A DNA stretch of 64,000 nt from Claveliimonas sp034178805 (GTDB taxonomy: Bacteria > Bacillota > Clostridia > Lachnospirales > Lachnospiraceae), in contig NZ_JBNPMZ010000007.1 in assembly GCF_050314255.1 (NCBI RefSeq), positions 1-64,000 of the forward strand, given 5' to 3'. The notes beneath the pieces are model-generated. The model searched no databases, was not told the origin of the DNA, and saw only the letters and a program-made list of their open reading frames with translations. Of this stretch, positions 8,471 to 16,496 are shown piece by piece (the first letter of the stretch is position 1; each line of letters starts with the position of its first letter). The position numbers and the translations under genes are program-made.

Positions 8471-10169
8471 TCTCTTTCTCCTTTGTCTTCTCCTTCACAA
8501 ATTCCAACCTGACACTGCTGCCTTTTTCAGTACTTGTGATTTTTAATCCGTGTTCTTTTCCGTAAATACTCTGCATCCTTTTATGTACGTTGCTAAGTCC
8601 AATGCTGCTTCCGATGGGTTCTCCCTGTTCCAGCCTCTCCAGTACTCCATCGGCAAATCCCTGTCCGCAATCGCTGATTACAACTACAAACATTTCTGAC
8701 TCTTCCCAGATACGGATATGAACGATTCTGCGTCCTCTTGCATCCTTGCCATGACGCACAGCGTTTTCCACAATCGGCTGAAGAATCAGCGTTGGAATCT
8801 GAATATTCATCTGCTCCGGAAGTTCATAACTTACTTCCAGCTTATCCTCAAATCTGGCCTTCTCAATCGCCAGATAATCTCTCACATGGTTCAACTCTTC
8901 CTCCATTGGCACCAGGTACGCTTCATAGTCCAGATTATAGCGGAAATAATTAGCAAGTATAATCAAAAGTTCTCTTGCACGCTCCGGATCCTCCCTGCAC
9001 ACACAGGAAATCGTGTTCAATGCGTTAAAGAGAAAATGCGGGTTTACCTGAAACTGAAGTGCCTTGAACTCCGCCTTCTGGCGCATCATAGTCTGATGTT
9101 CAAAATCCGCCATCGCTATCTGAAAAGAACCGATTGTCACAAAGTTCTGCAGAAGCTCCAGCTCACTCTGGCGAAATACCCACTGCTTTTTCATCCAGAC
9201 GATCATACAGCCCACGGATTGTTCCTGAATTACAAATGGAACCGCCACAAGTGAGAATTCTTTCATACAATCATATAAAGGACTGGTAAGAGGCACCTGG
9301 TACAAAGTCGCCATCTCCATATGCTCCATGGCATCCTTTCCAATCTGCAGGATATCTTCTTCGTTCTCCGGTTCATACTCTATCTCTTTTTTCTTCCATG
9401 TCAGAATTTTAGTTCGGTCTGTAATCATCACACCGACCCAGTCTGTTTCCTGTAACATAATATCTGCCATTTCTTCCATATTACCCGACCCCTGGAATCC
9501 TTCCCGAAGTAAAGGCAGAGCTTTTTTGGAAAGACCGGACGCAATCTGCAGCTGCCGGCTGCTTTCCTCATCCTGCTGGATGAACACCGTGTTAAACACA
9601 GAGATAAAAATCAGGATACCAATTGCATTCAGAAGAATCATCGGAATCGATTTTGGGAGAATGGTCTCCAGTTTTACATGGACCGTCACCGTCAGCCGGA
9701 GGAGTGCCACCATCTCGCACACCTCTGCAAAGCAGGCAAGCAGAAACAAATCCTTATACTTCCATTTTCCCCTTTGGAAATATGGATAAAACCCACCGCC
9801 AAGAAGTCCGAATATCATGGTAGAAAAAGCCGATGCCATTGCAAAAGCCTGAGGTGTGGAGAAAAAATATACATAAATAGCACCGATCAGAGACGCATAC
9901 AGACCCACAATGGGCCCTCCCAGCAGGCCTGCCGCCATCGCACCAATCAGACGGGTATTCAGACTGTAGCTGCCAATATCAATTCCTGTATACGTGGACA
10001 AAATAATCATTCCGCCAAATATCACTGCCAAAAAGGCCTGACTTTTCCAGCTTCTGCGTTCCTGAAGAATGACATCCTGGACAATCTTCAATTTGGACAG
10101 AAGGCTGGCTACCATAACCTGAAGGCTGATATTCAATATCAGTTGAAATATTAACTGATTTGCTTTCAT
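8451..10169 (-). CDS. LytS-type sensor histidine kinase
   Basis: A 572-residue membrane kinase. Residues about 1-195 form a multi-helix 5TM-LYT sensor (several hydrophobic stretches, including the glycine-rich GLLGGPIVGLYASLIGAIYV). Residues about 225-350 look like a GAF domain. The His_kinase domain has QVNPHFLFNALNTI with H378 as phosphoacceptor, and the ATPase domain has QPIVENAVRHG with N469. The LytS/BtsS class senses cell-envelope state or small carboxylates such as pyruvate; the ligand here is unknown. It precedes and overlaps its response regulator and lies just downstream of a carboxylate/amino-acid symporter on the same strand. Confidence 0.92.
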   Translation of the reverse strand: MKANQLIFQLILNISLQVMVASLLSKLKIVQDVILQERRSWKSQAFLAVIFGGMIILSTYTGIDIGSYSLNTRLIGAMAAGLLGGPIVGLYASLIGAIYVYFFSTPQAFAMASAFSTMIFGLLGGGFYPYFQRGKWKYKDLFLLACFAEVCEMVALLRLTVTVHVKLETILPKSIPMILLNAIGILIFISVFNTVFIQQDEESSRQLQIASGLSKKALPLLREGFQGSGNMEEMADIMLQETDWVGVMITDRTKILTWKKKEIEYEPENEEDILQIGKDAMEHMEMATLYQVPLTSPLYDCMKEFSLVAVPFVIQEQSVGCMIVWMKKQWVFRQSELELLQNFVTIGSFQIAMADFEHQTMMRQKAEFKALQFQVNPHFLFNALNTISCVCREDPERARELLIILANYFRYNLDYEAYLVPMEEELNHVRDYLAIEKARFEDKLEVSYELPEQMNIQIPTLILQPIVENAVRHGKDARGRRIVHIRIWEESEMFVVVISDCGQGFADGVLERLEQGEPIGSSIGLSNVHKRMQSIYGKEHGLKITSTEKGSSVRLEFVKEKTKEKENEDSGH

Positions 10170-10229
10170 AAGGATTTCCTCCTGACTACATTTCTTTTCT
10201 TATCATACCATCTTTCTGTATAAAGCAAA

Positions 10230-10266
10230 AGTCCCCGGTACATCTATTCCAGATACACCAGAGACT
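10230..10266 (-). terminator. Terminator after the symporter gene
   Basis: A 16-bp stem with several G-U pairs and a five-base loop (10230-10266), with a T-rich tract on the minus strand and six Ts on the plus strand. It separates the symporter transcript from the kinase gene, so the two-component genes probably have their own promoter. Confidence 0.75.
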
Positions 10267-10308
10267 TTTTTGAGAGTTATGTATGATTTAGTAAACGTGA
10301 TTGGCTAA

Positions 10309-11556
10309 TTAATAAGTAACTACTTTCTTTTCGTTGTATACGTCACGGTCCAGTTCTCCAAGTTTACTTGCTACCAGCATTCCTACCATAACGTCAACGT
10401 CTACGTTCATCAGTGTACGGAACATACCTGCAAACCAGTCAATACCGATCAGAACTGCAATACTTTCCAGAGGAAGTCCCAATGAGGATGCCAGGAATGT
10501 ATATACGATTACAGAACCACCCGGTACAGAGATTGTACCCATACACATGAGACAGGATAACAAGATTGCCATACCCATCTGATATACAGTCATTTCAATT
10601 CCAGTAGACTGTGCCATGAAGAAAATTGCTGCCACATAGCACTGTGCTGCACCACAGCTGTTCATGGACATGGTAATCGGTCCTGTAAAGTCTGCCACCT
10701 TACGGCTGATACCAAACTTGGTAACCTCGTCTTCCATTTTAGTTGGAAGGCAGATAGCTCCGGAAGTTGTTGTTACAGCCATAATGGACATCTTAGCAAA
10801 TTTCTTCGGCATTTTTGCCGGATTTACCTTGCAGAGAGCTGCTGTAAATGGTCCAAATAACAGGAACTGAATTGCATCACCAATCAGGAGAAGCAGAAGG
10901 AATTTCATCATCGGGATGATAACCTTAAGTCCTGTAGAACCTGCTACGTTAGCAAGCAGACAGAAGATACCGATTGGCGCAATGTTCATAACTGTCTTGA
11001 TAATATTTGTGATAATAGAATTTAATCCTTTTACCCACTCTACCATGTTGCGGTTTCCGCTCTGTCTTGTGTATGCACCCATTGCAATACCGAAGAACAG
11101 GGAGAATACGATACATGGAACCATTGCACTGTCTGCCATAGATCCAATGATGTTTGTCGGTACGAATCCTAAAATTGTTTCCTGCAGAGAAGAAGATTCT
11201 ACAGCTGCATTTGCCACTTCCTCAGCGCTTGCAATCTCGATTCCGATTCCCGGTTTTAACAGCATGGAAAGAACTACACCAAAACCTGCTGAAATTACTG
11301 TAAAACCAATAATCCACTTAAATGTATGGAATCCCATTTTTCCGACATCCTGTCCGTCACCGCTTCCTACTGCCGCTGCTACTGCAGACATAACCAGAAG
11401 TACAACTGACATCTGAATCAGACGAATAAAAATATCACCAATAAATTTCAAATTAGAAGCCCATGGCCCCACAACTGCTCCAAATACAATACCGCCTACC
11501 GTTGCAATCAGGATCTGCGTCGTAAGAGGTATTGAAAACCCTTTTTTCTTTTCCAT
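10309..11556 (-). CDS. Dicarboxylate/amino-acid:cation symporter (DAACS family)
   Basis: A 415-residue inner-membrane transporter with about eight helices and two re-entrant loops. Family features are the serine-rich re-entrant segment TTTSGAICLPTKM near residue 262, GPITMSMNSCGAAQ near 292, and the cation/substrate segment IDWFAGMFRTLMNVDVD near 375. It imports an acidic or neutral amino acid or a C4-dicarboxylate with Na+ or H+; the lineage (SstT, GltP or DctA-like) cannot be fixed. A LytTR-like direct repeat and a promoter lie upstream, suggesting control by the adjacent two-component system. Confidence 0.88.
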   Translation of the reverse strand: MEKKKGFSIPLTTQILIATVGGIVFGAVVGPWASNLKFIGDIFIRLIQMSVVLLVMSAVAAAVGSGDGQDVGKMGFHTFKWIIGFTVISAGFGVVLSMLLKPGIGIEIASAEEVANAAVESSSLQETILGFVPTNIIGSMADSAMVPCIVFSLFFGIAMGAYTRQSGNRNMVEWVKGLNSIITNIIKTVMNIAPIGIFCLLANVAGSTGLKVIIPMMKFLLLLLIGDAIQFLLFGPFTAALCKVNPAKMPKKFAKMSIMAVTTTSGAICLPTKMEDEVTKFGISRKVADFTGPITMSMNSCGAAQCYVAAIFFMAQSTGIEMTVYQMGMAILLSCLMCMGTISVPGGSVIVYTFLASSLGLPLESIAVLIGIDWFAGMFRTLMNVDVDVMVGMLVASKLGELDRDVYNEKKVVTY

Positions 11557-11627
11557 CTCTCGTCACCTTTTCCTTATTTCATTTTCTCATTCCGTTTTTG
11601 AAATGGCCGTTTCAAATGTTTGATTTT

Positions 11628-11655
11628 ATTTTATATTTTTTTAAGAATTAATCAA
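11628..11655 (-). promoter_or_regulatory. Promoter of the DAACS symporter
   Basis: On the minus strand TTGATT (11655-11650) is followed after 16 bp by TAAAAT (11633-11628). The proximal LytTR-like half-site ends about 10 bp upstream of this -35 box. Confidence 0.55.
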
Positions 11656-11665
11656 TAGATTTTGT

Positions 11666-11695
11666 CTGAACGGTTATTTTTGACGGGTGAATGGT
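11666..11695 (-). promoter_or_regulatory. Candidate LytTR binding site (two direct repeats)
   Basis: Minus-strand ACCATTCAC (11695-11687) and ACCGTTCAG (11674-11666) are separated by 12 bp. The published LytTR consensus is two copies of [TA][AC][CA]GTTN[AG][TG] 12-13 bp apart; the proximal copy matches at every position and the distal one has two mismatches. It lies just upstream of the symporter promoter. Confidence 0.6.
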
Positions 11696-11708
11696 ATTTT
11701 CAGGTGCA

Positions 11709-11750
11709 AAAAGCGGGAATCCAAACCGAAGTCTGAATTCCCGCTTTTCA
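11709..11750 (-). terminator. Terminator of the pyrophosphatase gene
   Basis: The stem AAAAGCGGGAAT with ATTCCCGCTTTT flanks a loop of about 15 bases, with T-runs on both strands. It follows the pyrophosphatase stop at 11772 on the minus strand. Confidence 0.85.
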
Positions 11751-11771
11751 ATTTTATTCAAAATCTGTATT

Positions 11772-13763
11772 TTATAATAATCCGCCAATAGCCATGAACA
11801 GTGGTGCAAATACCAGTGAAACAACTGTCATAAGCTTGATCAGGATGTTGATAGACGGTCCTGATGTATCCTTGAACGGGTCACCTACCGTATCACCAAC
11901 AACTGCTGCCTTATGAGCTTCGCTTCCTTTTCCGCCGTGATGTCCTGTCTCGATATACTTCTTCGCATTGTCCCATGCTCCACCGGAGTTGGACATGAAG
12001 ATTGCCATCAAAACACCTGATACAAGTGCACCGCCAAGAAGTCCGCCAAGTGCTTCCGGTCCCAGAACAACACCAACAAGGATCGGCACTACTACTGCCA
12101 TGATACCAGGAACCAGCATCTCGTGAAGAGCTGCTGTTGTAGAGATTGCCACACAGGATGTATAATCCGGCTTCTCTGTTCCCTTCATGATGCCCGGTTT
12201 CTCACGGAACTGACGTCTTACTTCCTCAATCATCTTGTAAGCAGCCTTAGATACGGAATCCATAGTCATAGCTGAGAACAGGAAGGTAAGAGTACCACCA
12301 ATAAAGAGACCGATAACTACTAACGGATCAAGGATATTGATCGCATCAAGCTCTACAGCCTGTGCATAGGACACGAACAGAGCAAGTGCTGTCAGTGCTG
12401 CAGAACCTATCGCAAAACCTTTACCCATAGCTGCAGTTGTATTACCTACAGAGTCAAGCTTATCTGTGATTTCACGAACAGACTCATCTAATCCGGACAT
12501 TTCCGCAATACCGCCGGCATTATCTGCAATCGGACCATATGCGTCAACTGCTACGGTAATACCAGTTGTAGAAAGCATACCTACCGCTGCAAGAGCGATA
12601 CCATACAGACCGGATACCATAAATGCGATAAAGATACCGATACAGATCAGGATCATCGGAATCGCTGTAGACTGCATACCTACTGCAATACCACTGATAA
12701 TCGTTGTAGCCGGTCCTGTCTCGGACTGCTCACCAATCTTCTGAACCGGTTTATAGTCAGCCGATGTGTAATACTCTGTTACGTTACCGATAATAACACC
12801 AACAATGAGACCAGCAATAACTGCGATTGCGGCACTCATATTTCCGAATAAAACATTACTCATTACAACTGCGCAGATAACAACAATTGCTGCTGAAACA
12901 TAGCTTCCTTTTGAAAGAGCTTTCTGAGGATCGGTATTCTCCCCACCTTTTACAAAGAAAGAAGCAATGATAGAAGCAACAAGACCGATTGCTGCAATTG
13001 CTAACGGGAATAATACTCCGGCATCTTTCACACCACCTGAAACAGCAATTCCAAGTGTAAGTGCAGATACAAGAGAACCTACATAAGATTCGAACAGGTC
13101 AGCGCCCATACCGGCAACATCACCTACGTTATCTCCTACGTTATCAGCGATAACAGCCGGATTACGCGGGTCGTCCTCCGGGATTCCTGCTTCGACTTTA
13201 CCTACCAGGTCTGCTCCAACGTCAGCAGCTTTTGTGTAGATACCACCGCCAACACGGGCAAAAAGTGCTACAGAAGAAGCACCCATACTAAATCCGGAGA
13301 GAACTCCCGGATTACCTGTAGCAAGGTAAACAAGGCTGACACCCAGTGTTCCAAGACCTGCTACGCACATTCCCATAACAGCTCCGCCTGAGAATGCGAT
13401 AGAAAGTGCTTTGTTCATTCCGCTCTCTTTTGCTGCATTTGCTGTTCTGACATTTGCCTTTGTAGCCACTGTCATACCACAATATCCAGCAATAATAGAG
13501 AATAATGCACCGCCAACGAATGCGATGGCAGTTACCCAGCTCTTAAGGCCAAGTCCGATTAAAACAAATACAACAGCGATAAAGATTACAAGAATCTTAT
13601 ACTCTGCTTTGAGGAAAGCCTGTGCGCCCTCACTGATTGCGCCTGCAATCTCCTTCATTCTGTCGGTTCCCATATCCTGCTTGTTTACTTTTGCCGCAAG
13701 GTATGCTGCAAAAAGCAGTGCAAGAACTCCGAAAAGAGGAACCACTTTTAATAACATCTCCAT
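11772..13763 (-). CDS. hppA: Membrane-bound ion-translocating pyrophosphatase
   Basis: A 663-residue integral membrane enzyme with about 16 helices that uses pyrophosphate hydrolysis to pump H+ and/or Na+ out of the cytoplasm. The PPi site motif DNVGDNVGD is at 207-215, preceded by the DDPRNPAVIA segment. GNTTAA at 440-445 carries Ala where K+-independent enzymes have Lys, so this should be the K+-dependent subfamily, which includes Na+-pumping members. Length is normal. It is monocistronic with its own terminator. In a fermenting anaerobe it would recover energy from biosynthetic PPi. Confidence 0.95.
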   Translation of the reverse strand: MEMLLKVVPLFGVLALLFAAYLAAKVNKQDMGTDRMKEIAGAISEGAQAFLKAEYKILVIFIAVVFVLIGLGLKSWVTAIAFVGGALFSIIAGYCGMTVATKANVRTANAAKESGMNKALSIAFSGGAVMGMCVAGLGTLGVSLVYLATGNPGVLSGFSMGASSVALFARVGGGIYTKAADVGADLVGKVEAGIPEDDPRNPAVIADNVGDNVGDVAGMGADLFESYVGSLVSALTLGIAVSGGVKDAGVLFPLAIAAIGLVASIIASFFVKGGENTDPQKALSKGSYVSAAIVVICAVVMSNVLFGNMSAAIAVIAGLIVGVIIGNVTEYYTSADYKPVQKIGEQSETGPATTIISGIAVGMQSTAIPMILICIGIFIAFMVSGLYGIALAAVGMLSTTGITVAVDAYGPIADNAGGIAEMSGLDESVREITDKLDSVGNTTAAMGKGFAIGSAALTALALFVSYAQAVELDAINILDPLVVIGLFIGGTLTFLFSAMTMDSVSKAAYKMIEEVRRQFREKPGIMKGTEKPDYTSCVAISTTAALHEMLVPGIMAVVVPILVGVVLGPEALGGLLGGALVSGVLMAIFMSNSGGAWDNAKKYIETGHHGGKGSEAHKAAVVGDTVGDPFKDTSGPSINILIKLMTVVSLVFAPLFMAIGGLL

Positions 13764-13975
13764 TTCTAAAATCCTCCCACAGATTTAATCATTTTAATTA
13801 TACTAACACAAGGTTATGTATAATTTCCATCCATTTTTTCAATTTTAACACATTTGGACAATTTTTATTATTATTGTTATCCATTTTCTTAAATTTTAAC
13901 GAGAATAAATTTCATTTTCTTTCTTTAATTGTCCGAATCGTTTCTACAAATGAATAAAATACATCTCTATTCCAC

Positions 13976-14003
13976 AAAAAAAGAAGTCAATTATCTTGAC
14001 TTC
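13976..14003 (-). terminator. Terminator overlapping the end of the activase gene
   Basis: GAAGTCAA (13983-13990) pairs with TTGACTTC (13996-14003), followed on the minus strand by seven Ts (13982-13976). The stem includes the last codons and stop of the activase gene. Confidence 0.85.
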
Positions 14004-14752
14004 TCTTCCGCTAGAATTGCTGCTCCCAGAGCTCCCGCAAAACGGCCAAACTCTGTCGGCTTCACTGTTTTTCCTATTTTTTCCGATAATATTTTTGTAA
14101 AATATGTACTGTGGCTAAGTCCTCCCGTCAGAATAATCTGATCCGGAAGACTCTTTCTCTGACTGAGCTGAGCCACCTTGGCTGCTACTGAATCTACTAC
14201 TCCCGCAGCAATATCCTCCCTTTTTCTGCCCTCTCCGATGTAATTGATAACCTCGGACTCTGCAAACACGGTACAAAGAGAACTAATAGGAAGAACTGTT
14301 CCTGCTTCCGCCATATCAAAAAGCTCCTGAAGCGTAATCCCCAGCCTGTTCGCCATAATCTCAAGGAATTTACCTGTTCCGGCAGAACATTTGTCGTTCA
14401 TCAAAAAGTCCTGCACCATTCCATGTTCTACAATAATCACCTTGGTGTCTTGTCCACCCACGTCGATAATCGCGCCGTTATCTCCGGCCAGCTCTCTTCC
14501 GCCTCTTGCGTGACAGGTGATTTCCGTAATCACATAATCTGCAAAATCCACTGCCACACGACCATAACCGGTAGCAACTACTTTTACAGATTCTGACAGA
14601 ACATCTATCCCGTCAATTAACAGCTTTTCTTTAATTGTCTCAGTTGTTTCCTTACTGCTCCATCCGGTAGGCATCACAAAGTGCTTTTCCTGTTCTCCCC
14701 GCACCACTACCTTAGATGCTGTAGAACCAATGTCTATTCCTACGTAATACAT
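13991..14752 (-). CDS. 2-hydroxyacyl-CoA dehydratase-type activator (ASKHA ATPase)
   Basis: A 253-residue ATPase of the HgdC/FldI/BzdQ-type family. It forms a homodimer around one [4Fe-4S] cluster and uses ATP to push a low-potential electron onto its partner. The ATP-binding IDIGSTASK is at residues 6-14, DVGGQDTK at 97-104, and the cluster ligands should be C122 (KCSAGTGKF) and C160 (SSLCTVFAE). It sits downstream of DUF3343 (24 bp) and a double-cubane reductase subunit. With no second dehydratase subunit nearby, I favour a double-cubane reductase partner over a true dehydratase. Confidence 0.88.
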   Translation of the reverse strand: MYYVGIDIGSTASKVVVRGEQEKHFVMPTGWSSKETTETIKEKLLIDGIDVLSESVKVVATGYGRVAVDFADYVITEITCHARGGRELAGDNGAIIDVGGQDTKVIIVEHGMVQDFLMNDKCSAGTGKFLEIMANRLGITLQELFDMAEAGTVLPISSLCTVFAESEVINYIGEGRKREDIAAGVVDSVAAKVAQLSQRKSLPDQIILTGGLSHSTYFTKILSEKIGKTVKPTEFGRFAGALGAAILAEEKSR

Positions 14753-14776
14753 ATCTGTCTCCTTCTCTATTGATTC

Positions 14777-15037
14777 TTAACAATATCTGTCCCGGTTGGG
14801 ATTCACGTCCTTCTCCACCTCGGCGATTTTTAAAATCTCAATATGATGGTCCCGGACACACTGCTCAACGATTTCTACATCTTCCTTCTGAATCAGCAAA
14901 GAAATCCCACAGCATTTACTGGCAACCCTCGGGGTTGGGGCTATTACCGCCTTTACCCCGAGTGCTTTTAGTTCCTTATGAAGCCGCATTCCATTATCAT
15001 GGTTGGGAAACAACACATAATACTGTATCTCCTTCAT
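14777..15037 (-). CDS. DUF3343 protein (putative Se/S carrier-like)
   Basis: A small 86-residue protein of the DUF3343 family. It has KCCGISLLI with adjacent C42-C43 and ends in a Cys (C86). The family is annotated as a possible selenium/sulfur carrier and recurs beside double-cubane reductases and their activases, but its biochemical role is not settled. It lies between the reductase (18-bp gap) and activase (24-bp gap), clearly one transcript. Confidence 0.8.
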   Translation of the reverse strand: MKEIQYYVLFPNHDNGMRLHKELKALGVKAVIAPTPRVASKCCGISLLIQKEDVEIVEQCVRDHHIEILKIAEVEKDVNPNRDRYC

Positions 15038-15054
15038 GATAAATCCCGACTTTC

Positions 15055-16329
15055 TTATTTATTCAGCATCTCGATAAATGCGCTGATTCTCGTACGAAGC
15101 TGCTGTGCATCGCTGTCCACATAATCCGTCTCAATTCCAAGAACCGGAATTCCTGCTTCCTTCAATGCTCTCTCTACTGTGTAGCCTTCCACATCATAAA
15201 GGCTGCAGAATTTCAGATTTACATCAATAACTCCATCAACCTTATATTCCTTAGCAAGGCGGATAATATCATCAATTCTCGCTGAATTTGGTGTAAAGCA
15301 TGCACAATTGATTCCCATATAACGCTCTGCGATAGCCTGAATCTGGTCATCTACTGTAGTCTTTGTTTCATCCACAAGATTCTCAAAATATCTGGTTCCG
15401 GTACACATTTCTTCGCATACAACAGCTCCTCCGCTGGTCTCAACCAGATTATGAATCTTCCAGTTCGGAATTGCAAGCGGTGTTCCCGTCAGCATGATTC
15501 GTTTTGTTCCATCTGCAAATACACTGACTCCGTCTGCCACTCTCTGATCCAGCTCATCACACAGTTTGTGTGTCATCTGGGTAAATCTGGTCGGATCATC
15601 ATAGAATGCGATCTGAGAAATCAAAAGGACATCTTTTCCACTGATTGGAAGTTTATCGTTCTTTCTCAGATCATAAAGACGTTTCAGCGCTTTTCTCTTC
15701 TCATTAATCATGTGAATGCTTGCACCCAGCTTTTCTGCTGTCACTTCATTTCCGGTAAATTCTTCTACTACCTTCTTAAAATCTGTGATTTCTTCTGCCC
15801 AGGCTTTGATATCTTTTGCACGTTTCATCTGTGGAATATCCATTACATGAACCGGTACATCCTCTGCCAGGATCTCCCATGCTTTTTTCTTTCCATCACA
15901 TGTGGTTTCACCAACATACATATCTGCAATTCTAAAGAATGGACATGTCTTATCCAGTCGTGCTCCAACAGACGCCTTGATCAGTGGACAGGTATTGGTA
16001 GGAAGCACCTTCTCTCCTCCCGGTACCCAGAACTGAGATCCACCACACAATCCGGTAGCAATAGCATCTGCAGCAAATACAATTTCATCCGGCACATATA
16101 TGCAGAAGGTTCCGAATACTTTTCCACCCTTCTTCTGATGCTCGATCAACTCCGCAGGACGAACCCCGTGAATTTCCGCTACCACAAAGTTATAATAATC
16201 CATGGATTCCGGTCTGTTCTCCTGTGAGAGATATACATCTCCAAATGCCTGTGGAAGCACCTCGCATAACTGATCATGCGTCTCCACATCCATCCCCAGA
16301 TCTTCCCACATTTTTCTGTAATCTGCCAT
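15055..16329 (-). CDS. Double-cubane-cluster reductase (2-hydroxyacyl-CoA dehydratase family)
   Basis: A 424-residue iron-sulfur protein with the 2-hydroxyacyl-CoA dehydratase fold. Cysteines at 76, 95, 114, 129 and 144, then VCEEMC, NCACF and LKFCSLYD further on, fit single-subunit double-cubane proteins, where two [4Fe-4S] units share a sulfide. Such proteins accept electrons from the ATP-driven activase and reduce small molecules at very low potential; the physiological substrate is unknown. It heads the reductase-DUF3343-activase operon. The 163-bp gap upstream holds a direct repeat resembling the sugar/methyltransferase operons' element, in the opposite orientation. Confidence 0.85.
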   Translation of the reverse strand: MADYRKMWEDLGMDVETHDQLCEVLPQAFGDVYLSQENRPESMDYYNFVVAEIHGVRPAELIEHQKKGGKVFGTFCIYVPDEIVFAADAIATGLCGGSQFWVPGGEKVLPTNTCPLIKASVGARLDKTCPFFRIADMYVGETTCDGKKKAWEILAEDVPVHVMDIPQMKRAKDIKAWAEEITDFKKVVEEFTGNEVTAEKLGASIHMINEKRKALKRLYDLRKNDKLPISGKDVLLISQIAFYDDPTRFTQMTHKLCDELDQRVADGVSVFADGTKRIMLTGTPLAIPNWKIHNLVETSGGAVVCEEMCTGTRYFENLVDETKTTVDDQIQAIAERYMGINCACFTPNSARIDDIIRLAKEYKVDGVIDVNLKFCSLYDVEGYTVERALKEAGIPVLGIETDYVDSDAQQLRTRISAFIEMLNK

Positions 16330-16449
16330 TTTTGTTTCCTCCTATGTTCGTTTCTCGAAGAGCGGATTCCCCTGTTCCGCATCCTCTTTCTCTCTTAGAT
16401 AACCGTAACATTTTTTAGGAGGTCAGGCAATGCCATAAGGGCGGTTCTC

Positions 16450-16496
16450 TTATTGTTTTTTATAATAAAAAAACAATATTTATTGATAACTTCTAT
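16450..16496 (+). promoter_or_regulatory. Weaker copy of the 30-bp direct-repeat element
   Basis: TTATTG at 16450 and 16480 are exactly 30 bp apart, and the first copy starts TTATTGTTTT as at 40439. The remaining positions match only partly, and the orientation is opposite to the downstream double-cubane gene. The region is AT-rich, so chance is possible. Confidence 0.3.

Noticed and set aside
7727..8512. Long plus-strand open frame opposite the response regulator
   Set aside because: It is antisense to a clear LytTR regulator, has no ribosome site and no recognisable domain; its composition is that of a shadow frame.
13991..16329. A true 2-hydroxyacyl-CoA dehydratase fermentation operon
   Set aside because: There is only one dehydratase-family subunit, and no CoA-transferase or acyl-CoA dehydrogenase genes are nearby; the double-cubane type fits better.
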